DNA of 64,000 nt from Site-B1 sp963722665 (GCA_963722665.1 CAVRNW010000010.1:19261-83260), one strand, 5' to 3'; positions 46,671-57,367 are shown, counted from the first letter of the stretch. Numbers and translations: made by a program. The notes: generated from the sequence alone by a model not told the origin.

Positions 46671-49052
46671 TTAAAAATTATTCTTAAGCCTTTTACCTAG
46701 AAAATTAGTACTCGCAGTTGTGAAAACCACAATACTAATTGAGCTAAGAGGCATTAAAATCGCTGCAACTACAGGAGATAATTGTCCTGTTACTGCAAAA
46801 TACAATCCCAATATATTATATATAAATGATAATACAAAACTTAATTTAATGACCTTAATCGCTGATTTAGAAATATTTAAAAACCCCCATAATTTGGTAA
46901 ATTGTTTAGAATCTAAAATGGCATCGCAAGCAGGGGAAAACACATTTATATTTTCTGAAATGGCAACACCTACATTACTTTGCGCCAAAGCTCCGGCATC
47001 ATTCAGCCCATCACCAATCATAAGAACTGATTCTCCTTCCTTTTGAAGTGATTTTATATAGTTGAGTTTATCTTCTGGTTTTTGATTGAAATAATAGGAT
47101 GTATGTTTTGGTAAAATGTCTTTTAAATATTCCATTTCCCCTTCATTATCGCCAGACAATATTACTAAATTATATCGTGTTGATAATTTTCTGAATAAAG
47201 GGACCAGGCCTTCTCTATAAATATTCTTAAAGACAAATTTACCCTTGTAAATATTATTGGAACTTATATGGACCGAAGTATTCAAATGGTCATCAGCTTT
47301 ATTTTCACCAACAAACGATGCTGAACCGATTTTCATTTGTTTATTTTCATGAGTCGCCTGAATACCCATACCCATATGTTCTTCAAAACTGTCTAAAGTA
47401 AGGATGTCATTCTGTTTGAGTAGATTGTACAAAGCTCTGCTTAACGGATGATTGGATCCGCGTAAGGTGCTTTTTAAAAGTTCTTCTTCTTCCAAGGTCA
47501 AATCAATACCTTCATAAGTTATTGAGTTGGATTTGCTGGTTGTGATAGTTCCGGTCTTATCAAAAATAATAGTATCAATTTCAGCTAATTGCTCTAATGC
47601 TGAGGTGTTTTTTAAATAAAATTTATTCTTACCCAAAATCCGCAATAAATTCCCAAAAGTGAATGGAGCCGATAAGGCCAGTGCACAAGGGCAAGCAATG
47701 ATCAATACAGCTGTAAAAACATTTAAGGCAAGACTAGGATTATAAATCAGCCAATAAACTGTAGAAATAATTGCAATTGACAAAATGGTTACTGTAAACC
47801 GCTTACTAACATTATTTGTTAAGTTGGAGAATGTTTCTTCCTTATTAGCTTTAAAAATGTCATTACTCCAAAGTTGTGTCAAATAACTTTGTTCAACAGA
47901 TTTAAGGGCTTCCATTTCAATTACGCCGGCTGTTTGCTTTCCACCTGCAAAAATTTTATCGCCTGAATCCTTAAATACTACTGCAGATTCTCCAGTAACA
48001 AAACTATAATCTATTTGTGCATTTCCATTTATTAATATACCATCAACAGGAATTAATTCTTCGTTTCTTATGACTAACCTGTCACCCTTTTTTATATCGT
48101 AAACCTGAATATTTTCTTCCTTACCATTTACAATTTTTGTGATAGCAATAGGAAAGTATGATTTATAGTCACGCTCAAATGATAAGAAAGAATAAGTTCG
48201 TTGCTGAAAATATTTCCCTACCAACAAAAAGAAAACCAAACCGGTTAAACTGTCAAAAAATCCCGAACCCAGGTCAAAAATAATTTCAATAGTGCTTCTG
48301 ATGAATAAAACCGAAATACCTAAAGCTATAGGAACATCTATATTTAATAATTTAGCTCTAAGTCCTTTAAATGCAGATATAAAATAGTCTTGAGCTGCAT
48401 AAAACACAACAGGAATCGAAAATGCAAATATAAGCCAACGGAAAAAGTGCTTGTATTTGTCAATCCAAAATCCATCCACCTGAAAATATTCTGGGAACGA
48501 GAGGAACATGATATTTCCAAATGCGAATCCTGCAATTCCTAACTTGTAAAAAAGGGATCTGTTAATAATTATATTCTTTTTGTCAAAATCTTCCAGACTA
48601 ATGTTTGGCTCATAACCTATGGAAGACAATAATTTGACCAGCTCCTTTAAAGAATATGTGTTGGGATCAAATACAACTCGTACCGTTTTTTTGTTGAAAT
48701 TAACTTGAGAAGAGGAAATGGATTTATTTAATTTATTCAAATTTTCTAAGATCCAAATACACGAACTACAATGAACATGTGGAATATAAAGAGTAATTAT
48801 TTGAACTTTATCATCATTGAATTCCAATAATTTTTCCTTTATTTTCTCATTATCAAGAAAATCATATTTTCCTTCAATTTCAGATGGAATTGCTCCTGGA
48901 GCGTTTTGCAGGTCATAATAGCATGTGAGTTCGTTCTCTGAGAATATTTCATAAACCGTTTTACAGCCATTACAACAAAAATCTTTGTCATCGTAATTAA
49001 TTGTAACTGTATCACAATCGTTTCCGCAGTGATAACATGATTTATACTCCAT
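46671..49052 (-). CDS. ccoI: copper-translocating P-type ATPase CcoI (FixI)
   Basis: It pumps copper for cbb3 assembly. The 793 residues start with a cysteine-rich zinc-ribbon-like segment (CYHCGNDCD, CCNGCKTVYEIF), a heavy-metal-associated domain (IPHVHCSSCIWILENL, near 95-160) and eight membrane spans. The metal-selecting motif is CPCALALSAPF (near 455), the phosphorylation motif FDKTGTITTS and the hinge GDGLNDAGAL, with SNVGVAIS before the last spans. The N-terminal cysteine cluster marks the FixI/CcoI subgroup. It is the first gene of the operon, with a -7 box 24 bases upstream. It is divergent from the VWA gene. Confidence 0.95.
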   Translation of the reverse strand: MEYKSCYHCGNDCDTVTINYDDKDFCCNGCKTVYEIFSENELTCYYDLQNAPGAIPSEIEGKYDFLDNEKIKEKLLEFNDDKVQIITLYIPHVHCSSCIWILENLNKLNKSISSSQVNFNKKTVRVVFDPNTYSLKELVKLLSSIGYEPNISLEDFDKKNIIINRSLFYKLGIAGFAFGNIMFLSFPEYFQVDGFWIDKYKHFFRWLIFAFSIPVVFYAAQDYFISAFKGLRAKLLNIDVPIALGISVLFIRSTIEIIFDLGSGFFDSLTGLVFFLLVGKYFQQRTYSFLSFERDYKSYFPIAITKIVNGKEENIQVYDIKKGDRLVIRNEELIPVDGILINGNAQIDYSFVTGESAVVFKDSGDKIFAGGKQTAGVIEMEALKSVEQSYLTQLWSNDIFKANKEETFSNLTNNVSKRFTVTILSIAIISTVYWLIYNPSLALNVFTAVLIIACPCALALSAPFTFGNLLRILGKNKFYLKNTSALEQLAEIDTIIFDKTGTITTSKSNSITYEGIDLTLEEEELLKSTLRGSNHPLSRALYNLLKQNDILTLDSFEEHMGMGIQATHENKQMKIGSASFVGENKADDHLNTSVHISSNNIYKGKFVFKNIYREGLVPLFRKLSTRYNLVILSGDNEGEMEYLKDILPKHTSYYFNQKPEDKLNYIKSLQKEGESVLMIGDGLNDAGALAQSNVGVAISENINVFSPACDAILDSKQFTKLWGFLNISKSAIKVIKLSFVLSFIYNILGLYFAVTGQLSPVVAAILMPLSSISIVVFTTASTNFLGKRLKNNF

Positions 49053-49075
49053 GCTTAGAACCTATTTGATCGGAG

Positions 49076-49083
49076 CAAATATA
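49076..49083 (-). promoter_or_regulatory. candidate -7 box of the cbb3 operon
   Basis: Read on the minus strand, TATATTTG matches TAnnTTTG and lies 24 bases before the ccoI start. A TTGCA at 49110-49106 is the nearest upstream candidate, spaced about 24 bases, somewhat long. No clear Fnr-type TTGAT-N4-ATCAA box was found nearby. Confidence 0.45.
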
Positions 49084-49191
49084 TAAAAATGATCCAGTTA
49101 AGAGATGCAACTTTTATTACAATTGAAATATTCTTAAAACAGCGTTAATGAATTGATTTTTATTAATAAAAAACATTATTTTTATTGCGCT

Positions 49192-50346
49192 ATGAAAAAT
49201 ACTACATCGAGAAAAGGTTTTGTTTTCAAAAAATTTGAGGCGAAAAAACAATCGCCCTTTGAAAAACTCTTTGACATCTTTAAAGAGTTGATTACTCATA
49301 CTTCAGGTGATTTTGATGAAGCCATAGACTGGTTGAGGGAACTGGATAGGGAATACAAATTGACAGATGAGAATTACACGATTGAGGACTTCATAGAAGA
49401 CCTGAAAAACAAGGGATATATAAGGGAAGAGTTTGAGATAGAAGAAGGTGGCGAAGGAGAAGGTGATAAGGATGGTAAAGGGAAGTACAGTATTACCGCA
49501 AAAACGGAACGAGCCATAAGGAAACAAGCTTTGGATCAGATTTTTGGAAAGATAAAAAGAAGTGGCACAGGAAATCACAGAACAAAAAAGACCGGAATAG
49601 GAGATGAGCATACAGGTGATTTCAGAGGTTATCAATTTGGAGATTCTTTGGATAAAGTATCAATGACCGAAAGTTTAAAGAACGCACAAATCAATAATGG
49701 TATAGGAGAATTTAATATTACTGAATCTGATCTGGTGATTGAAGAAACAGCTCATAAAGCACAAATGAGTACTGTTTTAATGATAGATATTAGCCATAGT
49801 ATGATCTTGTATGGTGAAGATAGAATTACTCCGGCAAAGAAAGTGGCTATGGCTCTGGCAGAACTTATTACAACCAGATATCCTAAGGATACTCTAGACA
49901 TTTTGGTTTTTGGTAATGATGCATGGAGGATTGAAATAAAAGATCTGCCTTACCTGAAAGTAGGGCCTTATCACACAAACACCGTGGCAGGATTGCAATT
50001 GGCCATGGATCTGTTGCGCAGAAAACGAAATACCAACAAACAGATATTTATGATCACTGATGGTAAACCAAGTTGTTTGCGGCTTCCTGATGGTGATTAT
50101 TACAAAAACAGTAATGGGCTTGATCCATATATTATGAATAAATGCTATGCCATGGCTCAACAAGCCAGGAGACTTCATATTCCGATCACAACTTTTATGA
50201 TCACTGATGATAGTTATTTAATGCGATTTGTAAGAGAATTTACAAAAGCAAACAGGGGAAAAGCATTTTATACAGGATTGTCAGGTCTTGGGGAAATGAT
50301 CTTTGAAGATTACGAAAACAACAGAAAAAAAAGAATTAAGGGATAA
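49192..50346 (+). CDS. VWA domain protein (CoxE/BchD-like) paired with a MoxR ATPase
   Basis: About 384 residues from the ATG at 49192, which begins MKNTTSRKGFVFKKFEAKKQ; an in-frame start 13 codons earlier is less likely. The N-terminal half is charged and helical, with an acidic linker near residues 95-110 (EGGEGEGDKDGKG). The C-terminal von Willebrand A domain (about 200-375) has the metal-ion-dependent adhesion site: MIDISHSMILYGEDRITPAKK and then ITDGKPSC. Soluble, without a signal peptide. Such proteins act with AAA ATPases to insert metals or remodel complexes. Position between the cbb3 operon and the ATPase suggests a metal or redox client, but this is inference. Confidence 0.83.
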   Translation: MKNTTSRKGFVFKKFEAKKQSPFEKLFDIFKELITHTSGDFDEAIDWLRELDREYKLTDENYTIEDFIEDLKNKGYIREEFEIEEGGEGEGDKDGKGKYSITAKTERAIRKQALDQIFGKIKRSGTGNHRTKKTGIGDEHTGDFRGYQFGDSLDKVSMTESLKNAQINNGIGEFNITESDLVIEETAHKAQMSTVLMIDISHSMILYGEDRITPAKKVAMALAELITTRYPKDTLDILVFGNDAWRIEIKDLPYLKVGPYHTNTVAGLQLAMDLLRRKRNTNKQIFMITDGKPSCLRLPDGDYYKNSNGLDPYIMNKCYAMAQQARRLHIPITTFMITDDSYLMRFVREFTKANRGKAFYTGLSGLGEMIFEDYENNRKKRIKG

Positions 50347-50354
50347 TAATAATT

Positions 50355-51821
50355 ATGAAAGAGACAAGTATAAAAACTTTAGGCGAATTAAAAAATGCCG
50401 GATTTAAAAGCAAATCAATTAAAGATGAACTTCGGGATAATCTTATTGAAAACATAAAGAATAACAAGACGACCTTTACAGGAGTTCACGGTTTTGAAAA
50501 TTCTGTGATTCCAGAATTAGAAAGAGCAATTTTATCTCGACATAATATAAATCTTTTGGGGTTGAGAGGACAAGCTAAAACCAGGTTAGCAAGGCTAATG
50601 ATCAATTTGTTGGATGAATATATTCCGTATGTAGAAGGATCAGAGATCAATGATGATCCGTTCAATCCTATTTCGAGATATGCTAAAGAAAGAATTAAGG
50701 AACTGGGAGATAATACGCCAATTTCATGGTTGCACAGGGTAGACCGTTTTGCTGAAAAGCTTGCCACTCCGGATGTGACTGTCGCAGATATTATTGGAGA
50801 TGTGGATCCTATTAAAGCAGCTAATTTAAAATTAAGTTACGCTGATGATCGAGTGATACATTATGGAATGATCCCAAGAGCAAACAGATGTATTTTTGTG
50901 ATCAATGAATTACCGGATCTGCAATCAAGAATTCAGGTTTCCTTATTCAATATCTTGCAGGAAGGCGATATTCAGATCAGAGGATTTAAATTGAGATTGC
51001 CTTTGGACATTCAATTTGTTTTTACAGCAAACCCTGAAGATTATACTAACAGAGGTAGTATTGTAACACCATTAAAAGACAGGATCGGATCTCAGATATT
51101 AACGCATTATCCTGAAACAATAGAAATTGCAAAAACCATCACTAATCAGGAGGCAAAACTAGATGATAGACAATCAGAAACCATTTTGGTTCCGGAGTTG
51201 GCTAAAGACTTATTAGAGCAAATCAGTTTTGAAGCACGGAAAAGTGAATATATTGATGCCAAGAGTGGAGTAAGCGCAAGATTGAGTATTACAGCCTATG
51301 AAAACCTATTGAGTACTTCCGAAAGACGATCGCTTAAATCAGGAGACTCAAAAACAACGGTACGTTTGAGTGATTTTGTTGGTGTGATTCCGGCAATAAC
51401 GGGCAAAGTTGAATTAGTTTACGAAGGTGAACAGGAAGGTGCCGATTTTGTAGCTCAAGGTTTAATTGAAAAAGCCATAGAAAGTTTATTTCCGAAATAT
51501 TTTCCTAAAATAGAAAAACTGGAGAAGGAAGGTGAAAAAAGTCCGTATGACGATATTATTTATTGGTTCTTTGAAGGAAGTGGATTTGAACTTTTAGACG
51601 ATGTAACCGATTCTGAATATAAAAAGATGTTAGACTCAGTAACTCCTCTAGATTCGTTATTAAAGCAATACCAACCTGATGCAAAAAAAGAAGACCATTA
51701 TTTTTTGAAGGAATTTGTTCTTTGGGGACTGGTTCAATTTAAGAAACTAAGTAAATATAGATTCACTGAAGGTGTTCAATTTAAAGATCCATATGGCAGT
51801 TATATAAGTGGTTTGAAATAA
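50355..51821 (+). CDS. MoxR/magnesium-chelatase-type AAA+ ATPase
   Basis: A 488-residue AAA+ protein. Walker A is LLGLRGQAKTRLARL (near residue 70), Walker B lies in NRCIFVINELPDL (about 180), with sensor 1 at FVFTANPEDYTNRG and the arginine-finger region PLKDRIGSQI. The family inserts beta-hairpins typical of the MoxR/ChlI clade. The C-terminal 160 residues are helical with an acidic SEYKKMLDSVTPLDSLL segment. It starts 8 bases after the VWA gene, so the two form a chelatase-like pair; a third (BchH-like) subunit is not here. It was probably once labelled magnesium chelatase by homology alone. Confidence 0.85.
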   Translation: MKETSIKTLGELKNAGFKSKSIKDELRDNLIENIKNNKTTFTGVHGFENSVIPELERAILSRHNINLLGLRGQAKTRLARLMINLLDEYIPYVEGSEINDDPFNPISRYAKERIKELGDNTPISWLHRVDRFAEKLATPDVTVADIIGDVDPIKAANLKLSYADDRVIHYGMIPRANRCIFVINELPDLQSRIQVSLFNILQEGDIQIRGFKLRLPLDIQFVFTANPEDYTNRGSIVTPLKDRIGSQILTHYPETIEIAKTITNQEAKLDDRQSETILVPELAKDLLEQISFEARKSEYIDAKSGVSARLSITAYENLLSTSERRSLKSGDSKTTVRLSDFVGVIPAITGKVELVYEGEQEGADFVAQGLIEKAIESLFPKYFPKIEKLEKEGEKSPYDDIIYWFFEGSGFELLDDVTDSEYKKMLDSVTPLDSLLKQYQPDAKKEDHYFLKEFVLWGLVQFKKLSKYRFTEGVQFKDPYGSYISGLK

Positions 51822-51822
51822 A

Positions 51823-52395
51823 TCAGAATCCACCTCTGTTTTTACTGTTCATTCGGCAATATTCGATAATTTCTGCTATACGTTTTTGTCTGGTCTCATC
51901 TCTTTTGGCACTTTTTAACCATGAGAGATAACTCTTTTTATATCCTGGAGAAAAATTAAGGTAATTTTCATATGCTAGTTCATTATTATCAAAGGCCTTT
52001 TGGAGATCTTCAGGAATTATACCTTTTTCAACATCATCCATAAAAGTCCACATGTCGTTTTTTTTGGCTATTTCAATTATTTTGTATCCAGGTTCCTGCA
52101 TTAAATTAGAAGCAATCAATTCTTTTACATATCTTTTATTCAATGCACTCCAAACGCCTTTAGGATTTCTTGGACAAAAATATTGTTGACGTTTACCGTT
52201 TCCTAAACTTTTAACAGTGGAATCTATCCAGCCAAAACAAAGCGCAACTTTCACTGCTTCTTCCCAACGCATTGTCGGAATATTCAATTCTAGTTTATAG
52301 AAAATGAGATAAACGCCATTGTGAGATTTGTGATTTTGTAATAACCAGTCATACCATTCTACATCTCTTTCAAAATATAGTTCAGGAAATTCCAT
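51823..52395 (-). CDS. YdeI/OmpD-associated family protein
   Basis: A 190-residue soluble protein with the YdeI N-terminal domain (VEWYDWLLQNHKSHNGVYLIFYK, then RWEEAVKVALCFGWIDSTVKSLGNGKRQQYF in blocks) and the C-terminal OmdA region (FDNNELAYENYLNFSPGYKKSYLSWLKSAKRDETRQKRIAEII, likewise). Family members have been linked to antimicrobial-peptide tolerance, without a mechanism. It abuts the end of the M1 peptidase gene upstream (no gap) and converges with the MoxR gene. Confidence 0.85.
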   Translation of the reverse strand: MEFPELYFERDVEWYDWLLQNHKSHNGVYLIFYKLELNIPTMRWEEAVKVALCFGWIDSTVKSLGNGKRQQYFCPRNPKGVWSALNKRYVKELIASNLMQEPGYKIIEIAKKNDMWTFMDDVEKGIIPEDLQKAFDNNELAYENYLNFSPGYKKSYLSWLKSAKRDETRQKRIAEIIEYCRMNSKNRGGF

Positions 52396-54018
52396 TTATA
52401 TCTTTTTGGTTTCAATGTAAAAATCGGGATCAACAAAAATAGCTTTACTTTTTATTGGCATTGTTTTCCATTCTGATTTTGGAAATATCCATTGATCTTT
52501 ACCATCAATATTGACTTGAACAGGCATATCAAATTTATCTACGATATGGATATATCTGTATTTAAGCACATTATCTTTTATGGTATATTCCAATGTTGGA
52601 ATCCTGATATCCCTTAAATACTGATCGAAGAATTCAGTTAAATCGATCTCTTGTTTCTTTAGATAAATAATCTTCAATTTGTTTTGATGTAACTGTTTGA
52701 TGATAAAATGTTTTATTAAGTCCACGTAATATATTTCGCCATTTATCATCATCTTCAATAAGTTGTCTAAGAGTATGTAGCATATTAGCTCCTTTATTGT
52801 ACATATCTCCGGAACCTCTTTTATTCACATTATAATGTACCAATAATCGGTGCGATCATTCTTAATTGTTTTACGTTTTCCAATGACATATTCTGATGCA
52901 GCTTTTTCACCAAGATGGTACTCTAAAAACAAGTTTTCTGAATAAGCTGTAAACCCTTCATGAATCCACATATCGGCAACATCCTTATAAGTTATGTTAT
53001 TTGCAAACCATTCGTGACCGGATTCGTGAATGATCAAAAAATCAAATTTTAATCCCCAGCCGGTTCCTGATATATCTCTTCCTAAATAGCCTTTTTTATA
53101 TTGATTTCCATAGGTTACAGAACTTTGATGTTCCATACCTAAATAAGGAACTTCAACTAGTTTATATCCATCTTCATAGAAAGGATATGGTCCAAACCAA
53201 TATTCAAAAGCTTTCATCATTTTAGGAGCATCTTTAAAATGTTCTTTGGCTTTTTCAAGATTATCTCTTAAAACATAATAATCCATGTCTAATGGACCAT
53301 TTTCACCCGGATACACTTCAGAAAAATGAACATAATCTGCAATATTGACATTGACTCCATAATTGTTGATAGGATTATTGATGAACCACTGAGAGGTTAC
53401 TGTGTTATCATCATTTTCTTCAAGTTTTTGAAGTCGGCCATTTGATACATTGGTAAGCCCTTTAGGAATCGTAACGCTTATTAACATACTATCCACTTCA
53501 TCATACATATGATCTTTATTTGGCCACCAAATACTTGCTCCAATACCTTGGCATGATGTTGCTATGAAATCATTTCCATTGTTGTCTTTGTCCCAGGTAA
53601 AACCACCATCCCAGGGAGGCCTAATAGCTTCTTTAGGATTACCTTCATAATAAACATCTACACTTTCAATGTCTCCTGTTATTTGCGGTTTTTTAGTTCT
53701 ATGAAATGCGCATTTCCCACATTTTTAAATGTCAGATCTTTACCATCTTGTGTTACTTTTGTTATTTGTAAAGGTGGTTGCAGATCTATTTGCAATACAG
53801 TAGTTAGAACTTAAAACCTTATAGTTGATTGTATTTGTTCCTGAAATGAATTTATTGTCAGGATCTACCTTAATATCCAGATGGTAATATGTCAGATCCC
53901 ACCATGCTCTTTCCGGTGTTATGCTTCCTCTTAAAGTGTCTTGCAAGGTGAATTGTTTATTTTGAGATTGGGCAACCTGAAACAGAAACAGAATAAATAT
54001 GATTATTAATTTCTTCAT
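52396..54018 (-). CDS. M1 family metallopeptidase, aminopeptidase N-like (frame broken four times)
   Basis: The repaired product is 540 residues with a signal peptide (MKKLIIIFILFLFQVAQSQ). Breaks near 53801 (surplus base), 53689-53694 (one short in an A-run on the coding strand), about 52840 (one base short) and about 52650 (surplus base) balance out, so the overall length is a multiple of three. The gluzincin motif is in HESGHEWFANNI (near residue 315) with the third ligand in MWIHEGFTAYSE, and the exopeptidase motif is GMEHQSS. Lacking the long C-terminal arch, it is the short M1 form common in Bacteroidota. It is likely periplasmic and trims N-terminal residues. Position 3 bases after the M28 gene suggests shared transcription. 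Confidence 0.82.
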
Positions 54019-54020
54019 TT

Positions 54021-55371
54021 TTAATTTCTTATAATTTCGTTAGGAAAAACTACCATACTTTCAAAGCCATTTTTACCAACTGATGCAACTCCAAAATAGT
54101 AATTATCAATAACAATACCATCTAAGGTAAACTTCGAAACATCTCCAACATATCTGCTGTTGTCCCAGGTGGGAGAGGTGGTATCTCTCCAATAGATTTT
54201 ATAACCAATAGCACCATCAACTTTAGTCCACTCCAATTTAACTGATGGTTCTACAATACCACCAATGGAGACAGTTTTTGGAGCAGGTGGAGCCCAAGCT
54301 AAACTAGCTAAATTGATAGCGTTTACAGCTGTTAGTTTCTTTGCGTAATCAAAATTTACGTGTTCAATCACATCACCATATTTAATACCATTTTCTTCAC
54401 GGATGTCCTGATGCTGTTGAGTGTAATTTTCATGAGCCTCCATAATTCGTATTCCTGCATAGCCTAAATCGTTAAATGGCCGATGATGTCCACCACGACC
54501 AAAGCGGTCTAATCTGTAAACCATCATCGGATTCATTTCCGGCATATAACGTTTTGGTTGTTTTATGAACATATCTGGCCAACTGTCGGGATATTCCATC
54601 GACTTCACCACCATAGAATCTTCGCAGTGTTCTTTCTCTTTCTGTTTCGGTAGGAGGTACAGGTTCTGAAAAAATCCTGAAGGTGCGATTATCAATTACC
54701 CCATCAACGCCCTTTATGTTTCCTATCATGTCATTATTCAGAACACCAATAATCTCCCAGTTATTTTCTTTGGCATGTTTAGCCAATCCGGCGCCACCAA
54801 AAAGCCCTTGTTCTTCTCCGGAAAGGCCAACATAAACTATACTATTTTCGAATTTGTATTTGCTTAAAACCCTTGCTGCTTCTATAGTTCCGGCCATTCC
54901 GGAAGCATTATCGTTAGCTCCGGGAGCGTCAGAAATAAAGTCCATGGTGTCACCACCACGGGAATCGATATCGCCACTCATTATTATATATCTGTTCGGA
55001 TATTTTGCACCTCTCTGTACAGCAACGACATTTACAACCCAGGCATCATGAGGAACACGTCTATTTCCCGCTTTGGTAACAAGATCTTTTTGATAGAAAA
55101 CCTCTAAACAATTGTCACATTGTTTTGATATCGTTTCGAACTCAGATTTTATCCAACGTCTTGCGGCTCCAATTCCACGCGTATTAGAAATAGTATCACT
55201 AAAGGTATTTCTTGTCCCGAAATCAACAAGTATTTGAACATTTTTCTGAAGTCGTTCTGCAGACACAGTATCAATTATATCGTATAACTTTTGGTCAGAT
55301 TGTGCGCTTAAAAATGATGAAGTAAAAAGGAGTGAAGCAAGGAATAAGTTTTTCATTAAATTTATTTTCAA
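54021..55371 (-). CDS. secreted M28 family zinc peptidase with fibronectin-III-like domain (frame broken once)
   Basis: One surplus base in the T-run at 54552-54555 (plus strand) hides the end; removal rejoins KTTKRYMPEMNPMM and gives about 449 residues. Signal peptide: the start at 55371 (or the inner ATG at 55356, MKNLFLASLLFTSSFLSAQ). The M28 core has SGDIDSRGGD, DAPGANDNASGMAGTIEAARVL, SGEEQGLFGGAGLAKHA, VLNNDMIGN and GRGGHHRPFNDLGYAGIRIME, which hold the zinc ligands. A C-terminal fibronectin-III-like segment (about 355-445; PSVKLEWTKVDGAIGYKIYWRD) follows. No sorting domain is seen. A terminator separates it from the beta-oxidation genes. Confidence 0.85.
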
Positions 55372-55387
55372 CTAATTTACTGAAAAT

Positions 55388-55420
55388 AAAAAAACCGCCT
55401 TAATTTAGAAAGCGGTTTTT
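55388..55420 (-). terminator. rho-independent terminator of the fatty-acid oxidation operon
   Basis: AAAACCGC (55391-55398) pairs with GCGGTTTT (55412-55419), and on the minus strand the stem is followed by a T-run. It lies 20 bases after the acyl-CoA dehydrogenase stop and before the M28 start. Confidence 0.85.
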
Positions 55421-55440
55421 AATTGAGTTAGTAAATAAGA

Positions 55441-57244
55441 CTAAAAACAATATTTGTTTTCAGCTTTAACTTTTTCTGCGATTTCTTTTCGTAAATCAAC
55501 AATATCAGGATAGTTTGTATATTTTGTAAAACGTTTTAGTCCCATTAGCATCATACGTTGTTCGTCACCTTCTGCAAATGAAATAATACTTTCTTTTCCT
55601 TTTTCTTCAACGATATCTACCGCATGATATAAATATAATTTAGACATTGCTATTTGAACAGATTGAGTATCTTCTCCAAATCGTTTCGCATTCTTTTCTG
55701 TTCTCAAAATTGCTGATTCTGCCATATATATCTCAATTAAAATATCTGCTGCAGCGATCAATAATTGTTGATGTTCTTCAAGGTTTTGTCCGTATTTTTG
55801 GACTGCACCTCCAGCAACCATTAAGAAGGTTTTCTTTAGTTTCTTAATCATTTCCTTTTCTTCCGAAAACAATTCAGAATAATCCGGAGTTTCAAAAGAA
55901 GGTATTCCCATCAATTCTTCTTGAACAGCTTGAGCAGGTCCCAATAAATCCACATGACCTTTCATTGCTTTTTTAACAAGCATTCCTACAATGAGCATTC
56001 TATTAATCTCGTTTGTACCTTCATAGATTCGCGTAATACGAGCATCCCTCCAGGCAGCTTCCATTGGTGTGTCTTCAGAGAATCCCATACCTCCAAAAAT
56101 CTGGATACCCTCATCAGCACAATTCTGAACATCTTCCGATACCGCTACCTTAAGAATTGAACATTCTATAGCGTATTCTTCAACACCTTTTAACTCTGCT
56201 TCCTGATGGGTGTTTCCAGCTGCCACTCTTAAAGCAATTCTGTCTTCAATGTTTTTCGAAGCTCTGTACGTTCCGGATTCACAGGCATAAGCACTGGTTG
56301 CCATTTCTGCCAGTTTTACTTTTATTGCACCAAATTCTGAAATAGGAGTATTGAATTGTTTTCGTTCATTAGCATACTGTACACTTATCGTTGTTATACG
56401 TCTTTGTGAGTCTACACAGGCACCTGCCAATTTAATTCGGCCAACATTAAGTGCATTCATTGCTATTTTGAAACCTTCTCCGCGGCCAGCAAGCATATTC
56501 TCAACAGGAACAACACAATCATTAAAGAACACTTGACGTGTAGAAGACGCACGAATACCTAATTTGTGCTCTTCTTCTCCCATTGTTATTCCATTCTTTG
56601 GATCGTTTTCTACTATAAATCCTGTAATGTATTTGTCGTCTTCAATACGAGCAAAAACTATCATTAAATTACAAAAACCTGCATTTGAGATCCACATTTT
56701 TTGCCCGTTGATCTTGTAAGCTTTTTCCATCTTTAGATAGTGTGGCTGTTGTTTTACCTGAGTTTGCATCACTACCTGCACCAGGCTCTGTTAAGCAATA
56801 AGCTCCGAACCATTCTCCCGTTGCTAATTTTGGAACATATTTTTGCTTTTGTTCTTCTGTTCCATATAAGGTAATAGGCATCGTTCCAATTCCTGTATGT
56901 GCACCAAATGCAGTACTAAAAGATCCTGTTCCACTGGAAATATAATCGCAAACAAGCATAGTAGAAACAAGACCCATTCCTAAACCTCCGTAAGCTTCAG
57001 GAACGGCAACTCCAAGAAATCCCAATGCGCCGGCTTTTCTCATGCATTCTTCAGTTAAGGCGTAATCCTTAGCTTCAAACCGTGCGCGATGAGGAATAAT
57101 TTCTCTGTCATTAAATTCCATGACAGCTTCCTTCATCATTTTTTGTTCTTCAGTAAAATCTTCTGGAGAAAATATGTCTTCACATTTTGTTTCTTTCACA
57201 AGGAATTGTCCTCCTCTTAATAGTACTTTTTCTTTTGCTTCCAT
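55441..57244 (-). CDS. acyl-CoA dehydrogenase, long (VLCAD-like) form (frame broken once)
   Basis: It catalyses the first step of beta-oxidation, with FAD. One surplus base in the T-run at 56722-56726 (plus strand) interrupts the frame; removal rejoins KDGKAYKINGQKMWISNAGF and gives 600 residues. Features are EDFTEEQKMMKEAVMEFNDREI near residue 25, TEPGAGSDANSGKT (flavin and substrate contacts), NEINRMLIVGML with the active-site region YEGTNEINR, and a C-terminal extension of about 200 residues as in VLCAD/ACAD9-type proteins of Bacteroidota. It lies downstream of fadA. The chain-length range cannot be told. Confidence 0.88.
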
Positions 57245-57267
57245 TGCTTTTATATAGATTTTAGTAT

Positions 57268-57367
57268 TTAGTAGTGAGTATTGAGACTCAAACTACTTGG
57301 TTTTAATGTTTTAGTTTTTTAATTATATGAGAATTCTCAATTCTCAATACTTATATCTCATTACTAA
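57268..57367. repeat. long imperfect inverted repeat spanning the fadA stop
   Basis: TTAGTAGTGAG + TATTGAGA (57268-57286) is matched on the other side by TCTCAATA (57342-57349) and CTCATTACTAA (57357-57367), with 18 of 19 pairs and a 7-base bulge. The right arm includes the fadA stop. In mRNA this can form a hairpin between fadA and the acyl-CoA dehydrogenase gene. Confidence 0.6.

Noticed and set aside
49053..49191. Fnr-type box upstream of the cbb3 operon
   Set aside because: Only a half-site-like TTGAT is present, without a matching ATCAA at the right spacing.
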